The translations under genes and the position numbers were made by a program. Below, piece after piece: positions 44,875 to 56,338 of a DNA stretch of 64,000 nt; position 1 is the first letter of the stretch, and each line of letters opens with the position of its first letter. Source of the DNA: Adenanthera pavonina (taxonomy: Eukaryota > Streptophyta > Magnoliopsida > Fabales > Fabaceae); NCBI GenBank assembly GCA_026686845.1, contig JAIVEN010000014.1:37222001-37286000 (forward strand), given 5' to 3'. The notes beneath the pieces are model-generated. The model saw only the letters and a list, made by a program, of their open reading frames with translations. It ran no database searches and had not been told where the DNA came from.

Positions 44875-45154
44875 CTTCTTCCGTTCCTTTCTTTATAATT
44901 GTTGTTTAAGGTTTTTTCATACACATTAAAAAAATATAATTAATATGTTAGAATTTTTTTTAATTTTACTAATATGCTTCTCAATAAATTGATAGATAAA
45001 AAAGAATCATTAATATTATTTTTGACTTTTAAAAAAATAGACAGGGATATAAATAAAAAAATAGAAATTAATGAAATATTGGAATTTAAATGTGACATAT
45101 AAATGAAAACAAAATTTTTCTTTAAATATGACAGCTAAAAAGAAGTAGAGGGAG
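44875..45154. mobile_element. Stowaway-type MITE (280 bp)
   Basis: Ends CTTCTTCCGTTCC and AGTAGAGGGAG with TA flanks (44873-44874, 45155-45156). The inner sequence TTGTTGTTTAAGGTTTTTTC is shared with the MITE at 30898. Confidence 0.75.
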
Positions 45155-47110
45155 TATGTTGGGATTCCTCATTAACATTAAGTGTTAGAAGGGATCACTA
45201 ATTTGCAAAACAAGTGTTTTGAGACTTTCTTTCAGTTATTTAATTTCCAATGTTATCACTACAAAAGCAAAGAATAATATTCACACTACAAGACATGTCT
45301 TATGTTCTTCATTTAAATTAATCAAGACATTTTATTAGTGAAATATTTAAGAAATCATAGTGTTTCACAGAATCAGATAGCCTCGGTATACAAATGCGCA
45401 AGTAAATATGCTTTCGTCTATTGTTAGTAGCATCTTGGTGATAGGATTTGACATCAAACAGTTTGAGAAATACAGCTAAAAAGAGGTGAATAGGTGTTTG
45501 TGCAATTTTAAAATACAAAAGCAACTAATTCCAATTTTATATTACCTCTAAAAGGTAATTGTTTAATTGATTCACTTTAATAAATAAACAAAGTAAAACA
45601 TGTTTTAAGATTAATTAGCTTTTGAAAATATATTATCTAACTCACATAATGAAATTAGTGAACACATAGCAATTTTATAAACAACAGTAAATTAAACACC
45701 TCAAACAAGGGCTGATTGCAAATTTATAACAAATAGAGAACAATGAGATAATTATATAAGTACTTTAGCAAGAACTATGTAACGACCAAAATATCAAAGT
45801 TGCAAAACCCAAAAGTAATAGATAAGGTGATTTTGACATAATCAAGTACCAAAAAAATTGACAAAACTAGAGAACAAACTAAAAGAAAAGGGATAAGAAA
45901 TCATGCCAAATAAGTTATTTTGGTTCGGTCCTTCTTAACTTACATCAAATCCCTTTGAATCAGTGGGGATTTTCTTCACTGCCATAACAACTAATTACAA
46001 CAAATGGTTTTAAACTCACCATGAACTCAATTATTCTAGTCACTTAGAACTCACACCGTAGCTCACCGGCTTTTCAATGTAACCTATAGCTAACTTCCTC
46101 GTACAGGAAGGTTTTCACACGGTATGTGGAAAGAAAACCCCTCAAATAGAAGGGAATACAGAGAAGCTCAAATAATGCTCTCAATAGCAAATACACTAGT
46201 AGCAAAGTGTAAGGGAGAAGAGTATTGTAAGTTTGTATACTCTTATAGCTCTATCTTCTTCTCATCATCTTCTTCAATCCTTCTTTTGTACTTGTTTTTC
46301 AAAGATATGTAGGAGAGATCGATCAACTCACAAAAATAGCCGTTTGAGTCGAGATCATAATTAAACTTGAGAGCATGAGAGGATATGGAGGTATTATCCC
46401 TGAGATTTGCTTCTTCTCTGTCCAATGAAATGATCGTCTAATCTCTCTTGCTAGGCAATGTCTTGCTAGAGGGATAAAATTTGTTTCCGTCAAAGCTTGT
46501 CTTCGTTTCTTTAGTGCTTCGAGTGGAAAAGACACTGTGAGATAGAAGCAATCTGACTTGTCTCCGCATTTAATACTCTCTCCTTCTCCCAAAGGCAGTA
46601 ATGACCGAAAGAAAGTATGGCAACTAATTATTTTTTTTTTTTAATAATGGAGAATAGGAAGAAACAACGAGTATGCAAGTGTACTCCCAAGACGAAATTT
46701 GCTTCTAAGCATTTAATGTTCTCCTCTTTCTTCTAAAACAACCTTGATGAAGGTAAGTAAAAAAAAGGTTAAAAATTGATTTTTTTTTGTAAATAACAAT
46801 TGCGATTTGGGACAAAAAAACTTAATTTTTGGTACCAAAATTGATTTTTTTTGTAAAAAATTTGGTTATCATCTAAAAAAATATCTTTGGTCCCAAAAAT
46901 CAAATATGTTCTTTTTTCTATCCCAAAACACAATTTTCCCAACAAAAAAGGATCCAATTTTTTTTAAAGGAACTCGTCATATACATATCTTGCTAAAAGA
47001 TACAACATTTTGTTGCTATTGCAAAATAACTTTTGAGTTTTGACCAAAATGTAAATCAAAAGCCTTTTTGTTTTTTTAAATTCCTTTGTCTCTGAGGCAA
47101 CGTAATCTGA
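45155..47110. other. Decayed DNA with a possible copia LTR relic
   Basis: Around 45920-46130 the sequence TTTGGTTCGGTCCTTCTTAA followed by a cysteine-poor, C/T-rich stretch recalls the TATCCTGGTTCGGTC region of the copia LTRs here. Ends are not identifiable. A small inverted repeat (46807-46926, TTTGGGACAAAAAA with TTTTTTCTATCCCAAA) follows. No gene is seen. Confidence 0.3.
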
Positions 47111-47114
47111 CAAC

Positions 47115-47512
47115 TTTTCATATCTCTCACGTATGTAACACCAATACGAGTACTTGTATCGAATATGATACGATATGATACAAGAGATATGGTAATTTTT
47201 AAAATTTTAGAATACGGGTGCAGGAGATATTTATACATATATAATATTATTTATATAACTATTTATATATATAATTAATAAATCTACCTATTAAGATAAA
47301 AATGAGTATTAATTATTTTAAAAATTATAGTGTTAGTTATTTATATAATTATTTATATATAACAACTTCAAATATCTCTATTTTAATGCAAAAATTTGAA
47401 GTAGTACAGATGTATATAAAGTGGTATGGATCGATACATATACACAAGTACAATATGCGTATCGTATCATGTATCGGATATAGGTGTGTCTACTTTTTAA
47501 AAGTATCAGTAC
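47115..47512. mobile_element. Possible fold-back or MITE element with ATGATACGATA arms
   Basis: The left arm ACACCAATACGAGTACTTGT / CGAATATGATACGATATGAT and the right arm CGTATCGTATCATGTATCGG / ATATAGGTGTGT are imperfect inverted repeats about 390 bp apart overall. No clear target-site duplication was found. Confidence 0.4.
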
Positions 47513-47528
47513 TTCATAGTCTCCCTCT

Positions 47529-49938
47529 TGTAACATCTAAATTTTTATGAATTTGTTTGAATTTTGGTTTAGAAAATTACTGCATAATTAGAATTAAAAG
47601 AGTTTAAATATTTTATGAAAATCAAACTAGGGACTAAATTGCAAAGGATGATTAGGGACCAAATTGCAAAGAAAGTTGGATGACATAATTGAAAATATTA
47701 ATTATTAGCAAAAAGGCAAAAAAGGGGACATAGATGTCATTTTCTCAAACAAATTATCTTTCCAGTATTTGCTAAGACTAATTATAGGAGATGATTCAGG
47801 AAAATTATCGTAAGAAATTATACTCTAATAAGCAAAACCAGAAAATAGATATATTGGATAGAAAATTGATTCGATGTTTCATAATCAGTAAATTAATAAG
47901 AATTAGAAAATAAGTCTAGATCAGGAAACTCAAATATATTATGGCATGAGAAGAGATACTGGATTTTTCTATAAGTTTAAAGGCCATAGAATTGGTCTAA
48001 TGAATATTGGGTCAAAATCGGAGTTTGGGCCCAGTAAGATTGTACCGATTTCTTAATGGGCCAAGAGTACTATTCATTGAGGCCCAATAAAGGTGTAGAA
48101 AACCCTAATAGACCAAGGATGATTTTTGGGAAGCCCAAAAGTATTATTGACAAGAATAATTCAAACAAGGTCAAGAAAAGATAAAGGGCTCAATACGCCC
48201 AATTCACCCGATTTCCAAACTGATTAAATTATAGGTGACCCAGTAAACTATAAAATAATCAAGAATAAGTCCCAAATAATATTATAAGGTTTATAATAAT
48301 CCTCTATGCAATGAGGTTATAGGAAAAACTAACTAGGACTAATTTAATCGGTGTTTTCGATTAGAGCTCAATAAGATAAAATATCTTCTAAAATAAATTA
48401 TATGGGCTTAGAAATGATTAATTAAGGTCATAATGAGTTTTAAATTCATATTTTAAATATATTTATGCATGAAAAATTTTACCAAACAAAATTTACATAA
48501 TTAGAGCCCGAAAACTCGGTATATGTTGAAATTGAGCCTAGAATTAAATGGTTTGAGCCCAAATAATTAAAGGAATCATCTTGGGCTGAATTTGGACTCA
48601 AAATTTCGTGCAAATAAGAAGAAAAATGAGTGGAGAAGAGTTAACCACCATGCATGATACTATTTCAAATATTAGGTGTTAAAATTGGAAGTTTGGATGA
48701 AGTAAGCTTATGTAAGCATAATGATGCAATATTTACCTTATTTGGAGATAAAAGTGGCATCCAAATTAATGACAAGAGAGGGAAAATTAATTAGATAACA
48801 ATTATGTGAAGAAATTAGGTGTATGGTGGAGAAAAGAGATGATGTAGTGCAATTTTTTCCCTTGGATCAAAAGTTAATCCAATGGATGATGTTGCTTCTT
48901 GTTGTCTATAAATAGGCTCTCTCTTCCCTCCATTATTCACAACAAAAAATGAAAATCCATCATATATTAATGAGAGAGTGAGTTATAGAGAGAAGGAGGA
49001 GAAGAGGAAAGGAAAATTTGCAAGTTTAAGGTAACATCTTTTCCCTTTCTTGCATTTTATTTCTAAATGGTTGTTTAGATCTTGTATTTTTATGATTGGT
49101 AGGTAGAAAAGATATTTATGTTATGAATATGATGATGATGTTGGATCAAAATGGTGAAAGAATGATGAATATAATATGAATTTTTGCATGAACAAGCATG
49201 AACATGTGAAGAACATGATGAATATGCTAAAAGATGTCTTTTGATCCTAAATGTTACCATGCCAAAATGAAATCATGTTTCTTGCAATTATTTTTAAATA
49301 TTATGCTAAGAATGAGATTATGATGTTATTGGGATTTTCTTAAATCTTACCCCACCAAATATCTAACCATGATTAGGTTCAAATCATGTGAAAGGCAAGG
49401 AGATAAAGGAGGATCTATGAAGAAATATTTAGAAATAGGAAGGATATTTTGGATGCTTATGTAATATTAAGTATAATGACATTTTATGTTACAATTATGT
49501 AAATTATGTGTGACTCCGAGATGATGAATAAAAGTATGTTTTGGATCAATTTTATATGTGTTATGTGACTACCATTGAAAGTATGGTATTATGGAATTTT
49601 AGAGAATGAAATTTGGAAAAATTAGGGTAAAATTGCAAGTAAATTCATGAAATTTATTGTAGCAATCTGCCAAATAAAATTTCAAATTAATATTTTTTCC
49701 TCATAGAGTATTTTAAGAGATGAATTTAGCAATTTGAACCATTCTTAAACGATTTTTCTAGAATTAGTTATGGTTTTTCAAAGTTCAGCCAAATTTTTAT
49801 ATTTACCAAATGAATTGTGATTTTTGGTAAATTTTTAGAATTTTCGAATTTAGCCCAAATTTGCTTCCAAATGTATCTAATTGGAATCTAAACCACTAAG
49901 GATGAATAGTAAATGGTTTCTAAGGTTAAGGTGTGACA
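47529..49938 (+). mobile_element. Solo LTR of a gypsy-like element (2410 bp)
   Basis: It starts TGTAACATCTAAATTTTT and ends AAGGTTAAGGTGTGACA, so its ends resemble the solo LTRs at 25366 and 34454. Flanks CCTCT and CTTAT do not match, so a target-site duplication is not visible. Orientation + is supported by a TATA box at 48905. Confidence 0.65.
48905..48916 (+). promoter_or_regulatory. TATA box of the gypsy-like LTR
   Basis: TCTATAAATAGG followed by CTCTCTCTTCCCTCC, a typical plant LTR core promoter layout. Confidence 0.6.
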
Positions 49939-50091
49939 CTTATAAATACTACTATAGTCACCTTTTTTTTTTATTAATGAGTCTTTAAAATAACATTTAT
50001 CTTATGTACGTGAATTGCAAATTTGCAAAGGAACATATTATTTTTATTTTTAAATTTTACCTCAAAATTTAGTGTGACCTCAAGTTTTATC

Positions 50092-50211
50092 TTATGACTT
50101 GTCAGCTAGTAATAGAGTCTTACTCGCAAGCATCAAATCTGTGACCTCAAGTTTCTTGTACATAGAATAAGACATTAAATTAATACTAGCCCCTAAATCA
50201 CATAGGCAATT
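50092..50211 (-). pseudogene. Gypsy aspartic protease fragment (Athila-like)
   Basis: Forty codons on the - strand read NCLCDLGASINLMSYSMYKK, then LEVTDLMLASKTLLLADKS and a stop. The D-L-G-A-S-I-N-L-M motif is the retropepsin active site as written in Athila-type gypsy polyproteins. The neighbouring sequence on both sides has lost the frame. It lies on the opposite strand to the gypsy element around it. Confidence 0.75.
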
Positions 50212-50539
50212 ATGATGTGAACTTGGAGGCTTCTTTTAACACTTTGCATGATTCAAATCAAATAAAGAACTTAAGTTTGTGAATTCCATTGTTAAGAAGA
50301 TCATTTTGGAGAATAAAAGTGCTTTTTGAAGCTTATTTTATCTCATCAAATGTCCAATACACCAGTATACCCATGGAGGAGTCCAACAAGACCATAATTA
50401 TGTTTATTTGGATTCAAGTGCATGTTAAATTGAGCTATACAAGTAAAGTGACATTGTCAACAACCCAAAGGGTGAGAATAATATTTTTGAAACCAAATGG
50501 AGAGAGAAATCTAAGTCCCAAATTCCACTTAAATTAATT

Positions 50540-51155
50540 TAAGATTATCTTTTTGTTTCAATTTGTTTTAATTTTATTTTATTTTATTCAAATATATATA
50601 TTAGGATAAGGATTTGATTGTTTCTAACTTGTATTCTATGGAGCCAAATCTTATATTAAATTAGTTTAGTTTAAATTCTATTAGATAAATTTTATCTTTA
50701 AGGAATATTTAGTAATATTATGATCCAAATATTATTTTTATTATTTTCTTTAATATTTTTGTTTTTATTTTTAGACTATTAAATAATTAGTTATCTCTTT
50801 AGAATTTTCTAGATTTATTAGGATTATTTTAACCCAAGTATTCTTAGTTACTTTAGGACATTTATAGGCCTATTTTTTATTATTTGCATATTGATGGAGA
50901 CAGATCAATAATATTATAAATTCTTTCATATTATACGTTTCACTAGTTCTTTATATTCTTTCTAGAATACAAGTTGGAATTTATCAAAAGAATCGATCTT
51001 TCTTTTATAGCATCAACCTCTGGAGTTTTTAAAATTCTCATGTTCTATTGGACTTTAGAGTTTTAATCAATCTTCCTTTTGGGTTTATGCTTCCACTTTG
51101 CAGACAACTCAACTTTTTATATTCTTAGAACATTGATCCTAGAGAATCCACATCA
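50540..51155 (+). mobile_element. 3' part of a 5' LTR of a decayed gypsy element
   Basis: AT-rich sequence ending in ATCCACATCA, directly followed by a decayed PBS, with a gypsy gag beyond the nested copia element at 63395. This is the expected position of that element's 5' LTR. The start could not be placed. Confidence 0.4.
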
Positions 51156-51156
51156 G

Positions 51157-51170
51157 TTGACATCAGAGTT
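51157..51170 (+). other. Decayed primer binding site of the interrupted gypsy element
   Basis: TTGACATCAGAGTT differs from the consensus TTGGTATCAGAGC (initiator tRNA-Met) by a few bases. The copia element 2 insertion begins six bases downstream. Confidence 0.55.
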
Positions 51171-51720
51171 TAGATGTGTTAGATAAGCTGGCTTTCCAAG
51201 AGGGGGGTGAATTGGGAAGATTAAAAATTTTTCTGCAAAACGTCAAGAAAGTGAAGAAAGCAAAGTGTGATGGTAAAACAGAGTATAAATGAATAAATAG
51301 TAAAAGTAGCAATAGGGAAGAGAAGACTCAGATATTTATCCTGGTTCGGTTTCTCAACTTGACCTAAGTCCAGTTCCCAAGTCACCACCTGAGATTTTCC
51401 ACTATTCTGTAAGAATTCAGTGGGCTTCTTGCAAATGTCTTAGTACAAAGTTGATGCTCTGTTTTTAGAGCTCACACTTTCACTTTTTACACTCTCACTA
51501 AGTGCTTCCCCAATCCCTTGTGATATCCCCTCATAAGAAAATCTTTCTTCCAGATGAAGATAAGATTGTAAACAACAAATAAACTCTCTTAATCAGAGTG
51601 AATATGAAAGTTGGAGTACAAAGTTTGAAGTATGTGAGAGTAAGAGACTTTGAATAGATGATTTGGCAGAGTTTCAGTATATACAAAGTAATTTTTGTTA
51701 CCTACATCTTCAAATGAAGT

Positions 51721-51731
51721 TCTATTTATAG
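51721..51731 (-). promoter_or_regulatory. TATA box, 3' LTR of element 2
   Basis: CTATAAATAGA on the - strand, at the LTR position equivalent to 2353-2365. Confidence 0.6.
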
Positions 51732-51839
51732 ATTTCTTCCCCAACTATACGTTAAAGACAAAATCTAGCCGTTAGAGATGTTATCCAACAGTTACTCTGA
51801 GAAACTATCTGTTTACCAACCACATTTAATGCTTCTGAT

Positions 51840-52560
51840 ACTCAAAGTTCGAATTTCAGTTGGTCAACAGACGAATTTCGCAGAAACTAAAAGCTACAGC
51901 CTTTAACGTTGAACTCCTGAAATTCGTCTGTTAAGAAGCAAAATTCGAATTTTCATATTTAGAAAATGATTTTATGTTGGAACATATGAATTTTCATGTT
52001 TAAAGTTGTTTTGTTAAGTGTAAACAGTAATTTCAATTTGCTACAGTGCCTTCAAAATTCGAATTTTGGTGCCCAAAATTCGTCTGTCAGAAGCTGGTTC
52101 AATGAGGCACAATAGTTCATCAATTCAAAATTTAAATTTTTAAAGGACAAAGTTCTTCTGTCAGAGAGATCTCTTTTTAGACTTACTTTAAAGTTTAAAT
52201 TTCTGAATATTGTCATTCGTATGTCAACATATCATTATAACAGACTCACAAGCTTTGTTTATGAAATTCAAATTTTCATGTTCAAAGTTCGTCTATCAGT
52301 GAGCAATTTTGAAGCTCTATCTAAACTTGGTTTCAGATGAATTTTGACTTATTCTTAGATGAATTTTTCAATTTTCATAAGTTGCATTTTATCTGAAATT
52401 CGAATTTTCAAAAGTCAAAGTTTGTCTGTCAGAGAAAGCTCTTTTCAGACACTTATCAAAATTTGAATTTCTCAAGTCAAAATTCGTCTGTGAGAGAGAC
52501 CTCTTTTCAGACTTGTTGATTTTCAAAACGAAATTCGAATTTCCAAAACCAAAGTTCAAA
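51840..52560. repeat. U3 palindrome/GTTCGTCTG array, 3' LTR of element 2
   Basis: Same motif pair as in element 1, with a perfect AATTCGAATTTT near 52060 and 52400 and several decayed units. The array is conserved between the two subfamilies. Confidence 0.8.
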
Positions 52561-52837
52561 TTTTCAAAACAGAATATCAGTATAAACCTTTCAAACTTCA
52601 TCTGTTGGTGGGTGTTATTCAAATATTCCATGAATTAACATAGAATCAAGGTTTTAAAACATCTTTTCACTAAATCAAAGTATTTTACTCAAATTAAAAC
52701 ATTTCTAAACATTCTACATCTATTCTTGCATTGATTTTTCTAGAATTCCTACACTTGAACCGTTTTGTGCACCTTTGATATCTTTATTCCAAGCTTTTGA
52801 AGGTTGGTTTGGAATCATCAAAATACTTGACTCAACA

Positions 52838-52852
52838 TTCTCCCCCTTTTTT
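52838..52852 (-). other. Polypurine tract of copia element 2
   Basis: AAAAAAGGGGGAGAA on the - strand, abutting the 3' LTR. Confidence 0.9.
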
Positions 52853-53149
52853 ATGATGACAAAACAACTTACAAACTGGATTAGTACTTGAGTTTGCTTT
52901 AACAAGCTCCCCCTCAACATATGCATTATAATCCAAAAGATATCATGTATAGTAGATCAAGTAAAGAGATTTATTAACTCATTCAAAGTTCAACAAGAAC
53001 AGATCATTGCAACCAAGGAATTCTTTTATTTCATCAAATGTCACTTTGCAAGAAACAACAGTACAAAATATTACAAAATTTAGAAACACAATACATAAAC
53101 AACAGAAACAAAATATAGCACTGCAAGAGGACCCAAGCAAAAGTTCTAA

Positions 53150-55341
53150 TCACTTTTTCTTGACTTGGTCTTCTTGCTGTAAGTTTTTCCAGAAGGCTTT
53201 GCAGCAGATTTTCCAGTTTGCTCACTCTTCTCCCTCTTTTTGGCATCATTGGGACGGTGAACAAAATTAGTAGGAGGAGGGATCTAAGACACTAGAATAG
53301 CTTGAAGAGGCACAGGGACAAATGACATTTATGGATTGAGCTTTGGCAAGGACTCAGAAACTTCTGAACTTGTGTCTTCATCTTCATCATCAGAAATCTC
53401 AAGAAGTTCAGAAATTTTTTGCCTTGTAACTGCCAATTGTGCCCTTCTTTCCTCTGAGAAACCATAATATGTAACAGGTGAGGAAGCAAGAGGAGGAAAC
53501 TTTTCTTCAAGTCTTCTTCTCTGAGCTTGCAAGAGAGCATTGTGTGCAATTTCTTCCAAATCAACAAAAGGCACAATGCTCCTTTCTTCATTTATGGCAA
53601 CCTGCATGAATGGTGAAGTGGAGATGGCTACCACTAATCTTTCTACTTACTCAGATTCTTGCCGAGATAGGATTGACTCTTGAGCATATGCTGGAATGGG
53701 GTTATGAGAGCTTGAATCCTGAGGACCTTCTTCTTTCATACCATAGTCCAAGGGAGGACCAGGACTTGGTGTGCTCAGTGTGCCAGCAACCTCAGTATCA
53801 TCTACAACATCATCATGCTTAGGAGAGGCTAGCAAGAAGGGGCTTGAAGGCTTAGGAGTTGGAGACTTAGCAGGCTTAGGGAATCCTGGCTGAGGTGGAG
53901 CTGATGTGGCAGGAATAGCATTCCGAATGTCTTCATATACATCAGCAACCACTTTCATGTTCTTGGCCAACTAGTGGATCTGATCTTGCAGATGAGCAAA
54001 CTTGGCATTTTGCTCATCCCTGATGCTTAGTATGAGTGTAGACAAACTGTCATACAACTCAGTGATCTTGGTTGGCTTGGCACGAGAGGAGGGAGTAGAT
54101 GGAATGTGAGCAGGCAGAGATGGAGATGGGACAGCCTGAGAAGGCTAAGGTATAGGTCTTGCAGGAGCCTCAGAGGTACCTTCTTGCTGTAGGGAGGCAT
54201 CTTCATCAAAGAAGATATCTTCAGATTTTCCTGCTCCCTTCCCAATCCATCTTCAATCTTTTCTCTCAATCCCCATTCTTTGTAGCTCCTCTTCCTTGAA
54301 AATCTCAGTGGGCTTCCCTTTCCCCTTTTCAAGGTGTTGAATTCTAGCATATTGTAGAATCTTGGAAAGGATTGCTGCATAAGGGAGTGTAGAGTCTTTC
54401 CTCTGATCCCTTGCCTTGATCATGCGTTGGAGAATGATATGTCCTAGGTTGATAAGCTTCCCACGCATGATTGCTGCCATTACATGTGTCTCTGCCCTTG
54501 TGATCAAATTGAAGCTACCTCCTTTGTTGAAGATAATCCTAGACACTATGTAGTGTAGGATCCTCACTTGAGCACTGAGGTCAGTGGGCTTCAGCAAACT
54601 TATGGGTGGCCTATTCTCCTTTCTTCTGAACAAAGTGTTCAGGATTGTGCTCTCCTTGTAGTTTAGGAATGGTCCACCTTCTTCATCAGCAGTCTCTACC
54701 TCATCCATATACCCAGAAGCAGTGATGTCAATCTTAAGGTCATCTTTCCCTGGAATTTCTAATTATTCATTAAGAGTTTCATCTGTGAGTCAGATGGTCC
54801 TTGATCTCAGATTGATCTCTCACTTCTTCTTCTTGCTATTATACTTCAGGGAGGCATACCATGTCTTAACCACTTCATCATCATACCTTTCCAGTATCTC
54901 TAATAGATTCTTATATCTCAGCATCCATAGTCCAGCATCAAAATTATTAGAGAATAAGAAATCTTCCATGTTCACACAATGAGGCTTGATTACCTTTTTA
55001 CTCACAAACTTGGTTGAGTATTCCTCCTGAATCTGAGGAGTGCTCCATTATGGCATTGTTGTGAGTTGGTATTCTCTAGATTTAGTACTGGAGGACGAAG
55101 TGGAAGCAACAGCAGCAGCAGCAGGAACAGGAACTGAAGGCTCTGTTTTCTTCAGTGAATAAGGTCTAGCTTTCTTTGATTCACCCTTTGGAGTTGTTTT
55201 CTGTCGTTTGGAGGGAGTTGTCTTGCTTGATTTGGTTTTTCTCTTCGATTTTTCACCCTCCTTTGAGGTATATTGGGATTTGACCATTCTCTTTGGTCAT
55301 GCCTCTCTCTTTCCAACTTCTGAATTCTTTACTCTTGCCAT
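53150..55341 (-). pseudogene. Third ORF of copia element 2
   Basis: Counterpart of 9666-11843. It starts MARVKNSEVGKREA at 55341 and continues in one frame nearly to its end. In-frame stops include 55048-55050, 54820-54822, 54253-54255, 53647-53649 and 53329-53331, plus others between. The same blocks are present: Lys-rich N-terminus (KRKTKSSKTTPSKRQK), RILHYIVSRIIFNKGGSFNL, GKLINLGHIILQRMIKARDQ, LPYAAILSKILQYA, Ser/Pro linker, coiled coil and basic C-terminus. The protein aligns throughout with that of element 1 with mostly conservative differences, so the ORF was evidently maintained in the ancestor of both subfamilies. Confidence 0.75.
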
Positions 55342-56338
55342 TTACGTGGACGAATGTTTCAGAATGAAGCTGAGAATGGGTTTATAGGATGCGAAAAGGA
55401 GTTTAAACGATGGGAAATGAAGATTTATGGTCAGAATTGAAGAGCATTGAAGAGAGAATTTGAACAGACTCAGAGAAGAGATGAATAGGGTTATGTCTGT
55501 TCAGTGGAAAACTGTCAGTTTTAACGTGTATAACCGCCTGATAGATGAATTTTGAGGGGTCAAAATTCGAACTTCGAGCAGTTAAAAGTTAAACCATTCA
55601 GCAAAGCTTACTGATAGATGAATTTTCTTCTGAAAGTTCGTCTAATAGAGACTTGGTCCAAGCAGCACAAGATAAATAGATGAACTTTGTGTCAACAAAG
55701 TTCGAATTTCGAAGAACAGACATCAAGCAATAATCAATGCAACAAACAACAGACGAATTATGCATATGAAAATTCATCTTTCTGAGATTCAACATTATGA
55801 GCATGTTTCAACAGACAAATTTTGAATGAGAAATTCGAATTTCTACACTCTGTAAAGGTTCTCCAACATGCGTGTGTTAAGAAATAGACATTTGTATAAT
55901 CATCATGTTGGACAAAGATAACATTGAAACTTTTATTTTTGAAAATTCAAACTTTCAAGGACCAACAGACGAATTTTGAGGGACAACCGAGAATTGTTAC
56001 AATGTAAATCAAGCTGAAGTTCATCTGTTGGGCATCTAAATTCGAATGTTGAGCATGCTCACTCGTTCAAAAACACAATTTATCAAGGAAATTTGTCTGA
56101 CACATAACTAAAATGTGAATTTCAACTTTAAAAACTTACAGAGTGGATCCAGAACTCAGATTTCTTGCTGTCTCTTTCACCTTTTGACTATTCCATTCTG
56201 ATTTGCTCCATTTTTTCAGATCTATTGTTATTTAAACTCATGAGAAGCTTCTGGAACTTACATTAAACTTGCTCCAATGCTAAAGTTAGAATTAAACTAA
56301 TGTAAGAAATTCTAAAACAGATTAATACAGAAATTTAC
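55342..56338 (-). promoter_or_regulatory. Spacer with LTR-like motif array upstream of third ORF, element 2
   Basis: Counterpart of 11844-12838. Motifs at 55500-56120 include TCAAAATTCGAACTTCGAG, AAAGTTCGAATTTCGAAG, CAACAGACGAATTTTGAG and AAATTCGAATGTTG. On the - strand CTATAAACCC lies near 55378-55387, about 40 bases before the ATG at 55341. It is a candidate core promoter for the third ORF. Expression is not shown by sequence alone. Confidence 0.5.

Larger units (their letters stand above)
51177..52837 (-). mobile_element. 3' LTR of copia element 2 (1661 bp)
   Basis: Runs TGTTAGATAAGCTGG to GACTCAACA. It contains the TATA box CTATAAATAGA (- strand, 51721-51731) and a U3 array (51840-52560) of AATTCGAATTT and GTTCGTCTG motifs. 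It keeps the 21 bp lost from the 5' LTR. Confidence 0.95.
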
